NCBI RefSeq assembly: GCF_019426345.1 | Contig: NZ_JAHLLW010000020.1 | Span: forward strand, 321 to 64,320 | Length of the DNA: 64,000 bases | DNA from: Marinomonas lutimaris | GTDB taxonomy: Bacteria > Pseudomonadota > Gammaproteobacteria > Pseudomonadales > Marinomonadaceae | Direction of reading: 5' to 3' | In this document: positions 24,212-32,871 of the stretch, piece after piece | Position numbering within the stretch: position 1 is the stretch's first letter | Layout of the letters: every line of letters starts with the position of its first letter | Notes under the pieces: generated by a model | Database searches by the model: none | What the model was told of the DNA's origin: nothing | Seen by the model: the letters and a program-made list of their open reading frames with translations, nothing else | Program-made: the position numbers and the translations under genes

Positions 24212-25078
24212 TTAAAGAGCGTCTGCTATTTCTTTCACTTGTAATCTGAGGCTTTGTAAACCATTGCCTGACAAATACCAAAGTTTAGGTGACAAATAAG
24301 CGACTTGGATGGATTGACCACCTTGATCAGCAAGCTCTGATTTTAGCTTTTCAATATCGAGTGATTCTTTTGTGTTACCAATCGCTGCGCTACGGTCAAC
24401 GATAAATAAAGTCGTTGGTTTCATCTCTGCAATATTGTTCACGCTAAGTGATGTAAATGTACGAGTGCCGCGTTTTTGTGGTGTTACATGAGACGGAACT
24501 TTTGATGCCTCTAAGCCTAATAACTGAGTCGCTATAGGTTCATCTCGTAATCCGAAAGAGCCATTGTTATGTGTCACAACCAGAATAGTCGGATTGCCTT
24601 TAATGCCAGTTTTTGTTGACTCTATATCTGTGCTTAGTTCTGCAAGCGCTTTATTTGCAGTGTCTTTAGCATTAAATAAAGCCGCAATTGAGCTGACGTT
24701 TGCACTGAAACTTTCCCAGTAATTATCACCAGAAGCTTCAACTTGTTTAACTTTACCGATCCTTTCTAGAGCGTCTTTTTGGCCTGCTTGGCGACCAGTA
24801 ATTACGATAAGATCAGGATTGAGCGTTTTGATGGCTTCTAGGTCTGGTGTTTTTAAGCCCCCCACATCAGTGTAACGAGCGTCATTAAATTGTTTCAGAT
24901 AGTCTGGAAGAACTTGCTTTGGTACGCCAACCACTTGGCTTTCTAAGCCTAATGCAGTGATGGTATCTAAACTGCCAAGATCAAAAATCGCAGCTTTAGG
25001 CAATTGCGTTTCTGCTGTAGACAGTTGGCTGAAGGTGATCAATGTTCCGATGGCTAGGATTTTTCTTAAATTCATCAT
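24212..25078 (-). CDS. Siderophore ABC transporter periplasmic binding protein (FatB/CeuE type), 288 aa
   Basis: Binds ferric siderophore in the periplasm for an ABC importer. From the ATG at 25078 (or the next codon) a signal peptide is seen: MMNLRKILAIGTLITFSQLSTA with cleavage before ETQ. The mature part has the class III binding-protein pattern, with DLGSLDTITALGLESQVVGVP, DVGGLKTPDLEAIKTLNPDLIV and LSPKLWYLSGNGLQSL, close to catecholate-binding FatB/VctP/CeuE. An almost perfect Fur-type palindrome lies 47 bases upstream. No permease or ATPase gene is adjacent, which is unusual. A longer reading from 25138 would run through the Fur box and is rejected. Confidence 0.85.
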   Translation of the reverse strand: MMNLRKILAIGTLITFSQLSTAETQLPKAAIFDLGSLDTITALGLESQVVGVPKQVLPDYLKQFNDARYTDVGGLKTPDLEAIKTLNPDLIVITGRQAGQKDALERIGKVKQVEASGDNYWESFSANVSSIAALFNAKDTANKALAELSTDIESTKTGIKGNPTILVVTHNNGSFGLRDEPIATQLLGLEASKVPSHVTPQKRGTRTFTSLSVNNIAEMKPTTLFIVDRSAAIGNTKESLDIEKLKSELADQGGQSIQVAYLSPKLWYLSGNGLQSLRLQVKEIADAL

Positions 25079-25124
25079 GTTCACAATTACCTGTGTCTTG
25101 AAATAAAAAGAGCTTGAAATAAAA

Positions 25125-25155
25125 ATAACCATTATCAATTATTGATAATGGTTAT
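25125..25155 (-). promoter_or_regulatory. Fur box
   Basis: A 31-base near-perfect palindrome: left arm ataaccattatcaat and right arm attgataatggttat around a single central base. It contains overlapping matches to the GATAAT-type hexamers of the Fur consensus. Position upstream of a ferric-siderophore binding protein fits iron repression. Confidence 0.8.
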
Positions 25156-25228
25156 CATTGTCTCATTTTTATTGACAGGTTTTGTGTCTATAACCTAGCA
25201 CGGTGTGTTGCTAAACATGAAACGACAA

Positions 25229-26986
25229 TTAACTCTCTTTGATCTTCCCTTTCTTGTTAGCAAGCCAAACAAACTGATAGGGCATTAAGGTGACTTTGCC
25301 TAAATGGTCTTCGTAAACTTGTTCAGACACCAAATCTGTCCAGTCATCGGTGGCAATTAGGTTAAGTTCAGACAAGTTAAAGCTTTGCGGTTGGTCTGTC
25401 ATATTGTAAACGGCAAACAAGCTTTGTCTTCTGTCTAAGCTTTGACGCCAGAAGGCGAATAGGTTTTCACCCATGTGTAGCACATACTGAGTAGCATTTG
25501 GGTGAAAGGCGGGTTGTGCTCGGCGTATTTGAATCAATTTTGTTACGCTTTGGAACACCTTCTGATGATGAGTTGGTGTATTCAAAACATGATCTAAATC
25601 TTCCATATCCCATATATGGCGGTTGATTGAGCGAAATTGACCAGTATTGTCCACACGCTCTAAATCGTTTTCTGTGCCAAATAAGCTATGAATATAAAAA
25701 GCAGGAACGCCTTCCAAAGCCATCATAACGCCAGCGGCGCAGAGGAAACGAGCAAATTGCCATTTGTCTGGGCCGTGCAGTGCTGATCCTGATAAGGCAT
25801 TCCAAAGACTAATGTTGATTTCATAAGGCTTGGCTTCACCTTGCGGCGTAGTACGTGAGCTTATTTTACCGCCAAAACGCTTCATGGTATTGATTAGCGT
25901 TTCCAGTTCCCATTCCGACAGCAAACCTTCCGTTGGACGTAAGCCAATGCCATCATGAGAGGCTAGGAAATTCAGGTAGGTTGTGCCTTGCTGAGCAGGC
26001 GTCATGCTCATTAACCATTGTTTCAAGTGGCTGCTATTTCCCGTAACCAAGCTATTAATAAGTAAAGGTGGCAGTGAGAAGTTGTAGATCAAGTGGGCTT
26101 CGTTGGCGTTACCAAAGTAGGTGAGGTTTTCCTGATTTGGTATGTTGGTTTCGGTGATAATTACAGATTCTGGTGCGTAATGTTCGATCATCAATCTTAA
26201 TAAACGGATGATTTCATGGGTTTGCGGCAAATTGATGCAAGAGGTGCCTGGGACCTTCCAGAGAAATGCCACTGCGTCCAAGCGAAACCAACGAATACCT
26301 TTTTCAAGATATAAACGAATGATACGCAGGAACTCTAACAGAACCGCTGGGTTCTCAAAATTCAAATCAACCTGATCATGACTAAAAGTACACCAAACAT
26401 GTTTTTCGCCATTTTTAGTTTGTATCTCTCGCAACAATGGCGAAGTTCTAGGGCGAACCACAGCACTTAAATCAGCATTAGGATCGGCTTCATAAAAGAA
26501 ACTCGCACCCGGCTCAACGCCAGCTTTGTAATTTTCAAACCACATACTGCGGCTTGAGCAATGGTTGATGACTAGGTCGCCCATGACTTTAAAGTCTTTA
26601 GAAAGATTAACCACATCGGCCCAGCGTCCGCAAGATGGGTTGACGGTTGTGTAATCCATCACGCTAAAACCATCGTCTGAGCTATACGGAAAAAAGGGTA
26701 GTAGGTGAACGGCGGAAATACAATCTGACAATTTGCTTTTAACGAACTTATGCAAAGTCTCCAAAGGCGCTTCTTCTTTTTTGCGCAAGGTATCCGCATA
26801 GGTAATCAGCATAATGTCTGATTGGTCCCATAGATTTCTATGAGGACGAGGAGACTCAGTTGACGGATCTAGATTAAATGTGGCTAAGCACTTTGAAGCC
26901 AAATCCTTATTGTCTAAGCTTGGGTAAATGACTTGCAAATGAGCGATTAGGCGCTGTTCTAGATGCGACAAAGGAGCATTTTCCAT
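25229..26986 (-). CDS. GH13 subfamily 18 phosphorylase, probable glucosylglycerate phosphorylase, 585 aa
   Basis: A retaining alpha-glucoside phosphorylase related to sucrose phosphorylase. Catalytic residues are visible: nucleophile Asp237 in FRLDAVAFLWK, acid/base Glu279 in IITETNIP, and transition-state Asp345 in LASHDGIGLRP. Length and the LASHDGIGLRPTEG loop fit GH13_18. Members of this subfamily act on sucrose, sucrose 6'-phosphate or glucosylglycerate. The neighbours are a glucosyl-3-phosphoglycerate synthase and a matching phosphatase, so phosphorolysis of glucosylglycerate to glucose 1-phosphate and glycerate is the best inference. No sucrose transporter is nearby. It is the last gene of a minus-strand cluster, about 116 bases after gpgS. 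Confidence 0.85.
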   Translation of the reverse strand: MENAPLSHLEQRLIAHLQVIYPSLDNKDLASKCLATFNLDPSTESPRPHRNLWDQSDIMLITYADTLRKKEEAPLETLHKFVKSKLSDCISAVHLLPFFPYSSDDGFSVMDYTTVNPSCGRWADVVNLSKDFKVMGDLVINHCSSRSMWFENYKAGVEPGASFFYEADPNADLSAVVRPRTSPLLREIQTKNGEKHVWCTFSHDQVDLNFENPAVLLEFLRIIRLYLEKGIRWFRLDAVAFLWKVPGTSCINLPQTHEIIRLLRLMIEHYAPESVIITETNIPNQENLTYFGNANEAHLIYNFSLPPLLINSLVTGNSSHLKQWLMSMTPAQQGTTYLNFLASHDGIGLRPTEGLLSEWELETLINTMKRFGGKISSRTTPQGEAKPYEINISLWNALSGSALHGPDKWQFARFLCAAGVMMALEGVPAFYIHSLFGTENDLERVDNTGQFRSINRHIWDMEDLDHVLNTPTHHQKVFQSVTKLIQIRRAQPAFHPNATQYVLHMGENLFAFWRQSLDRRQSLFAVYNMTDQPQSFNLSELNLIATDDWTDLVSEQVYEDHLGKVTLMPYQFVWLANKKGKIKES

Positions 26987-27102
26987 GTTTACCTACCTGT
27001 CTTTTTAGTGATTGAAAAGCAACGTAGTAACGTTCAACTTAGCAAAAAGATTACTTTAAGGGCCAGTTCTTTTTTTGATCGATCTTTTATTTATAGTCTT
27101 TA

Positions 27103-28332
27103 TTATTGTTTAGGACCGTATTGGGCCATATCCAATTCAACGGCTTGAGCCAGTTGATTCATGACGCCAGGGAAAGCGCTCACAACACGGTTCCAGCTTG
27201 GAATAAATGGTGTTTCCATTGGGTTGTCTAAATACTGGTTGCCTGCTTTCATAATGTTACTGGCGAACAGTTCAACCGCTTGCTCTTCCGTATGAACGTC
27301 TAATTTTAGGCCGTTGATTTCCGCATCGTTGCGGTAAGTCTCTATAAAGTCGAGTGCAACGCGATAGTAGGTAGCTTTAATCGTACGGAAGGTTTCTTGG
27401 TTGAAAATAGTGCCGTTTGTCGCCAACTTTCTGAAAATGGCTTTGGTGATGTCGATGGACATTTTAGACAAGCCGCCATCGTCATTATCGGCAGACAAGT
27501 CTTGGTGTTTGTGATCATAAATATCGGCGATATCCACCTGACACAAACGGTTGGTTGAATAGTTACGGTACATTTCACTCAGTACGCCAATTTCTAAGCC
27601 CCAGTCACTAGGGATACGCAAATCCGTCATCACATCGCGACGGAATGAAAACTCGCCAGCGAGCGGATAACGGTAGCTGTCTAAGTATTCTACGTAGTCC
27701 AAATGGCCAAAGACTTTTTTCAGCGAGCACAATAAAGGCGTGACCAATAAACGGCTAACACGGCCATTCATTTTTCCATTGGCTGCGCGAGCATAAAAGC
27801 CTTTACAGAATTCGTAGTTAAATTTTGGGTTCGCCACAGGGTAGATAAGACGAGCCAACAATTCACGATCATAAGTGACGATGTCGCAATCGTGCATGGC
27901 AATGGATTCGGCTTTGCCTGCGGCTAGGTTGTAACCCATACAGAACCATACATTACGGCCTTTACCTGGATCAGATGGCGAAAGGTGTTCGCCTTTTAAT
28001 ACGCTGTCGATTTCCCTTAAGCGAGGGCCGTCGTTCCAAAGTACTTTAACGTTTTGTGGTAATACGCTGAAAAACTCTAATGCATGACGGTATTGATCTT
28101 CTGTTGCTCGGTCTAAGCCGATGATAATTTCAGACAAGTAGGGAACTTGCTGCAAATGTTTAAGGATATTCGGCATGGCGTCTGTTTCCAGCTCGGAATA
28201 CAGACAAGGTAGGATAAGAGACATTGGGCGTGTTTTAGCAAACTCACACAGTTCTTTTTCCATTTCTTCTAACGGGCGGTGTGCCAGATTGTGAAGCGTG
28301 GTGATGATACCGTTTTGATGAAAGTCGCCCAT
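27103..28332 (-). CDS. gpgS: Glucosyl-3-phosphoglycerate synthase (GT81), 409 aa
   Basis: Transfers glucose from a nucleotide sugar to 3-phosphoglycerate, the first step of glucosylglycerate synthesis. The metal-binding DxD is seen as HDCDIV (Asp148, Asp150), preceded by GRNVWFCMGYNLAAGKAESIAMHD, and the N-terminal SLILPCLYSELE and IIIGLDRA match GT81/GpgS enzymes. FCKGFYARAANGKMNGRVSRLLVTPLL is the acceptor-side block. Cytosolic, no signal. It lies between the phosphatase gene and the GH13_18 phosphorylase, giving a synthesis-plus-breakdown cassette for this compatible solute, which accumulates under salt stress with low nitrogen. Confidence 0.92.
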   Translation of the reverse strand: MGDFHQNGIITTLHNLAHRPLEEMEKELCEFAKTRPMSLILPCLYSELETDAMPNILKHLQQVPYLSEIIIGLDRATEDQYRHALEFFSVLPQNVKVLWNDGPRLREIDSVLKGEHLSPSDPGKGRNVWFCMGYNLAAGKAESIAMHDCDIVTYDRELLARLIYPVANPKFNYEFCKGFYARAANGKMNGRVSRLLVTPLLCSLKKVFGHLDYVEYLDSYRYPLAGEFSFRRDVMTDLRIPSDWGLEIGVLSEMYRNYSTNRLCQVDIADIYDHKHQDLSADNDDGGLSKMSIDITKAIFRKLATNGTIFNQETFRTIKATYYRVALDFIETYRNDAEINGLKLDVHTEEQAVELFASNIMKAGNQYLDNPMETPFIPSWNRVVSAFPGVMNQLAQAVELDMAQYGPKQ

Positions 28333-28383
28333 AGTAATTCTCCTAATGTCGTAATATGGTGTGTTTATTGTTCTTTTCGTCGC

Positions 28384-29205
28384 TTACAAAATACCTTGTT
28401 TAGTGAGCTGTAAATTAATCGCCTGAGCCCAGCCTTCTGGCCCATAAGCATCACTAAGCCAAGCATCGCTTCTATTTGGAATTTCTGGTGGCGCATGAAC
28501 CGGGGAGCGAATCACCACTGGAATGTCGGCTTTGCTCAACATGCCTACGTCGTTTTCACCATCGCCTAATGCCATAGTAGTAACGTCTTCGTCACTTTGT
28601 TGTTCATACAATTCTTTGAGCCATAACATGGCGTTTGCTTTATCACAGTGCTCGCCCATCAGATGGGCAAAACGGCCACCTTTCTGAATTTGCACACCAA
28701 ATGGCGCAAGGTCGTCACGCAATACATTAAGAGCAAGGTTAGAGTCGGTCCAAACCATAGGCTCGGTAAATTCTCGTTGCATGGCTTGCTTGGCGTTTTC
28801 TTCACTCAAACCTGTGATGGAAACCAGTTCTTGCCATGTCATCTCGCTGAAGCGTTTAAAGGTATATTGATCTTGCTTGTCATTGGTCAGTTCGATTAGC
28901 TCGTCGCGTTTCGGGCCAAACGATTTACGCCAATAATCGCCGCAGTCCTCTAAGTCTTCGTTTATAGAGAGGGCTAAATTTTTAGGGATATAAACGGCAG
29001 AACCGTTTTCTACGATAAAAGCGTCTTGATGGTTGAGCGCTTTTCTAAGTTCCACAAGCTCAACAAAAGTCTTGCTGGTGTTGATCACGCAAGGAATAGA
29101 AAAAGTCTTCAGCGACTGTAAGGCCGCCAGTGCTGGTTTGAAACTGTATGTGTGATGATCGAGTAATGTGCCATCCAAATCGGTAAAAATTAAAAGCGTT
29201 GTCAT
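28384..29205 (-). CDS. Mannosyl/glucosyl-3-phosphoglycerate phosphatase (HAD-IIB), 273 aa
   Basis: HAD phosphatase of the MPGP/YedP family. Motif I FTDLDGTLLDHHTYSF, then INTSKTFVELVELRKALN and FIVENGSAVYIPK are specific to the mannosyl-3-phosphoglycerate phosphatase group; motifs III/IV appear in MALGDGENDVGML. In this cluster the natural substrate is the product of the adjacent gpgS, glucosyl-3-phosphoglycerate, giving glucosylglycerate. It is the first gene of the minus-strand cluster, 51 bases before gpgS. Substrate assignment rests on context. Confidence 0.88.
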   Translation of the reverse strand: MTTLLIFTDLDGTLLDHHTYSFKPALAALQSLKTFSIPCVINTSKTFVELVELRKALNHQDAFIVENGSAVYIPKNLALSINEDLEDCGDYWRKSFGPKRDELIELTNDKQDQYTFKRFSEMTWQELVSITGLSEENAKQAMQREFTEPMVWTDSNLALNVLRDDLAPFGVQIQKGGRFAHLMGEHCDKANAMLWLKELYEQQSDEDVTTMALGDGENDVGMLSKADIPVVIRSPVHAPPEIPNRSDAWLSDAYGPEGWAQAINLQLTKQGIL

Positions 29206-29342
29206 GTCGATTCCTTTTTGGGTCCATCAAAATACCGCTGGTGGACGTTAGTATAAGTCTTGCAAATCTGGTGCCAGTGCGTAAAAGTGGCGTTTTCCTT
29301 ATGAGGACAGTCCTAAGATAAACTAGGCTATGGAACAAATAG

Positions 29343-30236
29343 ATGACAAGTTTGCTACGTTTATGTGTCTTTGTGATTTTGGCTTTGTTGGCGTTCGCAG
29401 CAAACTCTGTATTGTGTCGTCTGGCGCTGAGCGATGGGCTAATCGATCCAGCTCAATTCACCGCGTGGCGCTTGTTCAGTGGCGCATCTACCTTGGTCTT
29501 GCTTAGCGTTTTTCAGTGTCTCAAAAAGCAACGAAATGATGTTAAAACTGTATGGCTAGAAGGTAGTTGGTTATCGGCTTCTGCGCTCTTTGTGTATGCC
29601 TTGGGCTTTTCTTATGCCTACGTCACATTAGAAACAGGAATAGGCGCTTTAATACTCTTTGGTGCGGTACAGCTTACCTTGATCTTATTTGCCGTGTGGG
29701 CAGGGCAAAAGCTGGTTTGGTTGGAATGGTTAGGCTTGGTGATCGCCTTTGCTGGCTTTGTCTATTTAGTGCTTCCTACTTTATCATCACCTTCTTTATT
29801 GGGCTTTGTCTTAATGACGCTAGCAGGTATGGCGTGGGGCTTGTACACATGGCGAGGTAAAATTTCAGCTAAGCCTTTATTCGCAACAACGTCTAACTTC
29901 GTCAGAACCATTCCCATGCTACTGGTCGCACTGATTGTCATTCATTTTAATACGGCACAAGCCGCCAGCCCGCAGTTTGACGGCATTATGCTAGCGATCG
30001 CTTCTGGCGCTATTATGTCTGGCTTAGGTTACGCAATTTGGTACGCTGTCTTGCCTTATCTTAGTGCTTCCATGGCTGCTGTGTTACAGCTACTGGTTCC
30101 TATCATTGCCACAATAGGAGGCGTAGTTTTTGCCAAGGAATCCATCACCTTACACCTCGTTATCGCAACGTTAAGCGTCCTAGGTGGCGTCTTGCTCGTT
30201 ATTATTGCAAGAAAACGAACACCTAAAAATGCCTAG
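29343..30236 (+). CDS. EamA/DMT family transporter, 297 aa
   Basis: Ten hydrophobic segments in two five-helix EamA repeats; the N-terminal AANSVLCRLALSDGLIDPAQFTAWRL block and the second repeat starting near GFVLMTLAGMAWGLYTWRGK are typical of RhaT/EamA exporters. Substrate unknown; relatives export amino acids or nucleosides. It is divergent from the glucosylglycerate cluster with about 140 bases between starts and has no operon partner. Confidence 0.88.
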   Translation: MTSLLRLCVFVILALLAFAANSVLCRLALSDGLIDPAQFTAWRLFSGASTLVLLSVFQCLKKQRNDVKTVWLEGSWLSASALFVYALGFSYAYVTLETGIGALILFGAVQLTLILFAVWAGQKLVWLEWLGLVIAFAGFVYLVLPTLSSPSLLGFVLMTLAGMAWGLYTWRGKISAKPLFATTSNFVRTIPMLLVALIVIHFNTAQAASPQFDGIMLAIASGAIMSGLGYAIWYAVLPYLSASMAAVLQLLVPIIATIGGVVFAKESITLHLVIATLSVLGGVLLVIIARKRTPKNA

Positions 30237-30495
30237 TTTTGGTGCGTTTATATCTCAATGCGCCATAATTGATAGGCTTGTGTTTGAAAATTGATCGTTT
30301 TTTCCAGCCTAACAATGTGATTACTTTCTCCTAATGGTGAGATACACCATCACTCTTAAGGTTGCGGGTGTATTCAACTAAAGCCATCTGTTCAATTTCT
30401 AAAGTACAATTTAGCATTGGTAAGCACTTCTGAATATAAAACTACCCATCTAGAGGTAGGTGGGTAGTTTTACTTATACCAAAATTTAGATATTT
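30237..30495. other. Intergenic region with hairpin
   Basis: Between two converging genes. It contains ctacccatctagaggtaggtgggtag at about 30443-30468, whose ends ctaccca and tgggtag pair, followed by tttta; this is a plausible terminator for either gene. No coding potential seen. Confidence 0.5.
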
Positions 30496-31368
30496 TTAGA
30501 TATTAACAGCAATGTTATTTAATTTGGCAATGGCCTCACTCGGTAAAATCAACTTCGCTGCGGCTAAGTTTTGTTGTAGATGTTTAGTTGAAGATGTTCC
30601 AGGTATTAATAGAATATTAGCTGAACGCTGAAGTAACCAAGCCAAAGCGACTTGCATTACTGTGGCGTTTAGTGATATCGCAACTTCTTCTAAAATGGAT
30701 GATTGTAGTGGTGTGAAGCCGCCAAGTGGAAAGAAAGGTATATAGGCAATGCCTTCTTTTGCAAGCAGATCAATAAGTGCATCGTCTCTTCTGTGTACTA
30801 GGTTGTACTGGTTCTGTACACAAACAATTGGTGCGATACTGCGTGCTTCCTCAATTTGGTTTGCAGTAACATTACTGACACCTAAGTGATGTATCAGGCC
30901 TTCTTTTTGTAACTCGGCCAGTACGGATAATGGTTCTGCAATAGAGCCTTCGGATGGGCCACTAACATCAAACATAGCTCGCAGATTGACTACCTCAATT
31001 TGCTCAATACCAAGGTTGGTTAGATTATCATGCACGGCTTGAATAAGTTCAGGCTTTGAAAGAGCTGGCAACCAATCGCCTTTTTCATTGCGACGAGCAC
31101 CAACCTTAGTCACCAATAACAGTTCTTTAGCATAAGGGTGTAACGCCTCACGAATGATTTGGTTCGTAATATGTGGGCCGTAAAAATCGGAGGTATCTAT
31201 ATGGTTAACGCCACTTTCTATTGCGGCTTGAAGGACAGCAATGGCTTCTTTTTTATCTTTAGGCGGACCAAAAACACCCGCGCCAGCCAACTGCATAGCG
31301 CCGTAACCCATTCGGTTGATTGTTTTATTACCGAACTTGAATGTACCAGCTTGTTGAATGTTAACCAT
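30496..31368 (-). CDS. Aldo/keto reductase, 290 aa
   Basis: NADPH-dependent (beta/alpha)8 oxidoreductase. The catalytic tetrad pieces are visible: Asp and Tyr in HIDTSDFYGPHITNQ, Lys in LLVTKVG; the cofactor end has LLIPGTSSTKHLQQNLAAA. Resembles oxidoreductases acting on small aldehydes or pyridoxal. I start at 31368, where aggaaa lies eight bases upstream; the longer reading adds 22 residues reaching toward the divergent LysR promoter. A LysR gene diverges from it with about 100 bases between, and such pairs usually mean that the LysR protein controls the reductase gene. Confidence 0.9.
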   Translation of the reverse strand: MVNIQQAGTFKFGNKTINRMGYGAMQLAGAGVFGPPKDKKEAIAVLQAAIESGVNHIDTSDFYGPHITNQIIREALHPYAKELLLVTKVGARRNEKGDWLPALSKPELIQAVHDNLTNLGIEQIEVVNLRAMFDVSGPSEGSIAEPLSVLAELQKEGLIHHLGVSNVTANQIEEARSIAPIVCVQNQYNLVHRRDDALIDLLAKEGIAYIPFFPLGGFTPLQSSILEEVAISLNATVMQVALAWLLQRSANILLIPGTSSTKHLQQNLAAAKLILPSEAIAKLNNIAVNI

Positions 31369-31472
31369 GATGATTTTCCTGTGTGATCTGTTGGGTAGGT
31401 GACCTATTCTAGGTCTCATTAATTTGTGCGACAATCCATTTAATTGGAATGTATTGTGCGAGATTTAGAACA

Positions 31473-32378
31473 ATGAAATCATCTATAAATGACATTACGG
31501 CATTTGTTGCTGTTGCCAGAGCTGGCGGTTTTCGTGAGGCTGCAAGAGTAGAAAATATAAGTGCTTCACGTTTAAGTGATGCCATACGACGCTTAGAAGG
31601 GGAGTTAGGAGTAAGATTGTTTCATCGTAATACTCGCAGTGTTGTCCTCACGGAGGTGGGTATGGTTTTGTTAGAGCGTATGAACCCTATTATGAGTGAA
31701 TTTGATTCTGCGTTAGATATGGTCAATCTATATCGTGATAAACCAGCGGGTAAACTTCGTCTTAACGTACCTGTTAGTGCTGTAAAATTAATATTGCCAG
31801 CTATTGTTCCTGCATTTTTGGAGGCCTATCCTGATATTGAACTGGACGTGACGGCGGAGAGTAATGTCATCAATATTATTGATGCAGGTTTCGATGCTGG
31901 TATTCGTTATGACGAGCGACTAGAACAGGATATGATTGCCGTTCCTATCGGCCCACGCCAACAACGATATGCATTAGCCGCTTCACCTAAATTATTAGAT
32001 AGATTAGGCCGACCAACTCACCCTCGTGACCTATTAAATTATCCTTGTTTAACCGGTCGGTTTCGATCAGGGGTGGCCAACACTTGGGAGTTTGAGAAAG
32101 ATAATGACACTATAGATATAAAGGTTTCAGGTCCTTTAGTGGTTAATATAGGTAGCGCAGTTGACCTTGCTGTAGATGCTGCGGTTGCTGGCACGGGGGT
32201 TATTTATTTGTTTGAGGAATGGCTACAACCTTATTTTGATTCAGGGCAACTTGAACCTATTCTTGAAACGTGGTGGTTGTCTTTTAGTGGGCCGTATTTG
32301 TATTACTCTGGTCGAAGATTGGTGCCTACTCCCTTACGAACCTTTATTGATTTTATAAAAGATATGGATAAAGAATGA
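31473..32378 (+). CDS. LysR family transcriptional regulator, 301 aa
   Basis: N-terminal helix-turn-helix MKSSINDITAFVAVARAGGF then REAARVENISASRLSDAIRRLEGELGVRLFHRNTRSVVLTEVG, of the branch with LFHRNTRS that commonly controls adjacent oxidoreductases and exporters. The rest is the effector-binding domain (GKLRLNVP, VDLAVDAAVAGTGVIYL). The start at 31473 is the usual position two residues before the helix-turn-helix; 31449 would add eight residues. Divergent from the aldo/keto reductase, its probable target. Confidence 0.9.
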   Translation: MKSSINDITAFVAVARAGGFREAARVENISASRLSDAIRRLEGELGVRLFHRNTRSVVLTEVGMVLLERMNPIMSEFDSALDMVNLYRDKPAGKLRLNVPVSAVKLILPAIVPAFLEAYPDIELDVTAESNVINIIDAGFDAGIRYDERLEQDMIAVPIGPRQQRYALAASPKLLDRLGRPTHPRDLLNYPCLTGRFRSGVANTWEFEKDNDTIDIKVSGPLVVNIGSAVDLAVDAAVAGTGVIYLFEEWLQPYFDSGQLEPILETWWLSFSGPYLYYSGRRLVPTPLRTFIDFIKDMDKE

Positions 32379-32433
32379 GTTGAGTTGCTTGTTCTATTGT
32401 GCCTTTGCTTTAACCATTGGCATATTTAAAAAA

Positions 32434-32458
32434 CGGACACCTTTCAATGGCGTCCGTT
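32434..32458. terminator. Terminator, duplicate of the one at 37878-37902
   Basis: Arms acggac and gtccgt with an extended, one-mismatch stem (cc/gg), flanked by A6 and T6. The hairpin and the following 130 bases are almost identical to those at 37878-38040, so it came here as part of a duplication. Confidence 0.8.
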
Positions 32459-32477
32459 TTTTGTGAGAACTAACTAC

Positions 32478-32594
32478 TTACGCTTCAGGAATGTATTCTG
32501 AAAGCGCAGCGTACGCCACGGTGAAGGCGCCTTCTTGGAATGCACGTAAGCCTGTGGCTTTGAAAGGAATCGGCATTGGGTTGTGTTGCAAGGA
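32478..32594 (-). pseudogene. C-terminal fragment of a DUF3010 gene
   Basis: About 39 codons, from the stop at 32478 up to 32594, match the 3' end of the intact DUF3010 gene at 37927-38364 at roughly 90% identity in DNA, including a hallmark ggaatcggcattgggttgtg. Similarity stops abruptly after aagga. Without an N-terminus it is not a functional gene. The preceding terminator is copied with it. Confidence 0.88.
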
Positions 32595-32601
32595 ATAATT
32601 G

Positions 32602-32639
32602 GGGGCAGATGAAAAATCGCCTTAATTTTCATCTGACCC
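32602..32639. repeat. Hairpin cagatgaaaa / ttttcatctg at the IS110 remnant border
   Basis: ggggcagatgaaaa and ttttcatctgaccc pair across a ten-base loop. It lies exactly between the DUF3010 fragment and the IS110 fragment, and its arms match those of 4736-4769 (read on the other strand). It may be a terminal or attachment structure of the element that left these scraps. Confidence 0.5.
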
Positions 32640-32643
32640 TAAA

Positions 32644-32853
32644 TTAAAATTGACGACACCAATAAAGTGCACCGCCACAGGCTTCAATACCAATGACGCA
32701 AGGTGGAAGATTAGCAATGCAGGGCAACAACTTGCTACGGCTGAGATTTTTTCTGATAACCGTTTGCCTATGGCTGTCTAAGCCGTGTAGTTGAAAGCTG
32801 GTTTTGCTCAAATCGACTCCGAGAGTACATGCCTGACCTTTTGGGTTCTTCAC
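32644..32853 (-). pseudogene. IS110 family transposase, N-terminal fragment (69 aa)
   Basis: The fragment has the opening of IS110/IS1111 DEDD transposases: LGVDLSKTSFQLHGLD with the first catalytic Asp, LSRSKLLPCIANLPPCVIGIEACGG with the second acidic residue, then a stop soon after LYWCRQF. The full protein is normally around 330-400 residues, so more than three quarters are missing. It lies in a scrapyard with the truncated DUF3010 copy. The annotated start overlaps a frame that could extend slightly upstream. Confidence 0.88.
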
Positions 32854-32871
32854 CTTTAACAGCCATCAAAC

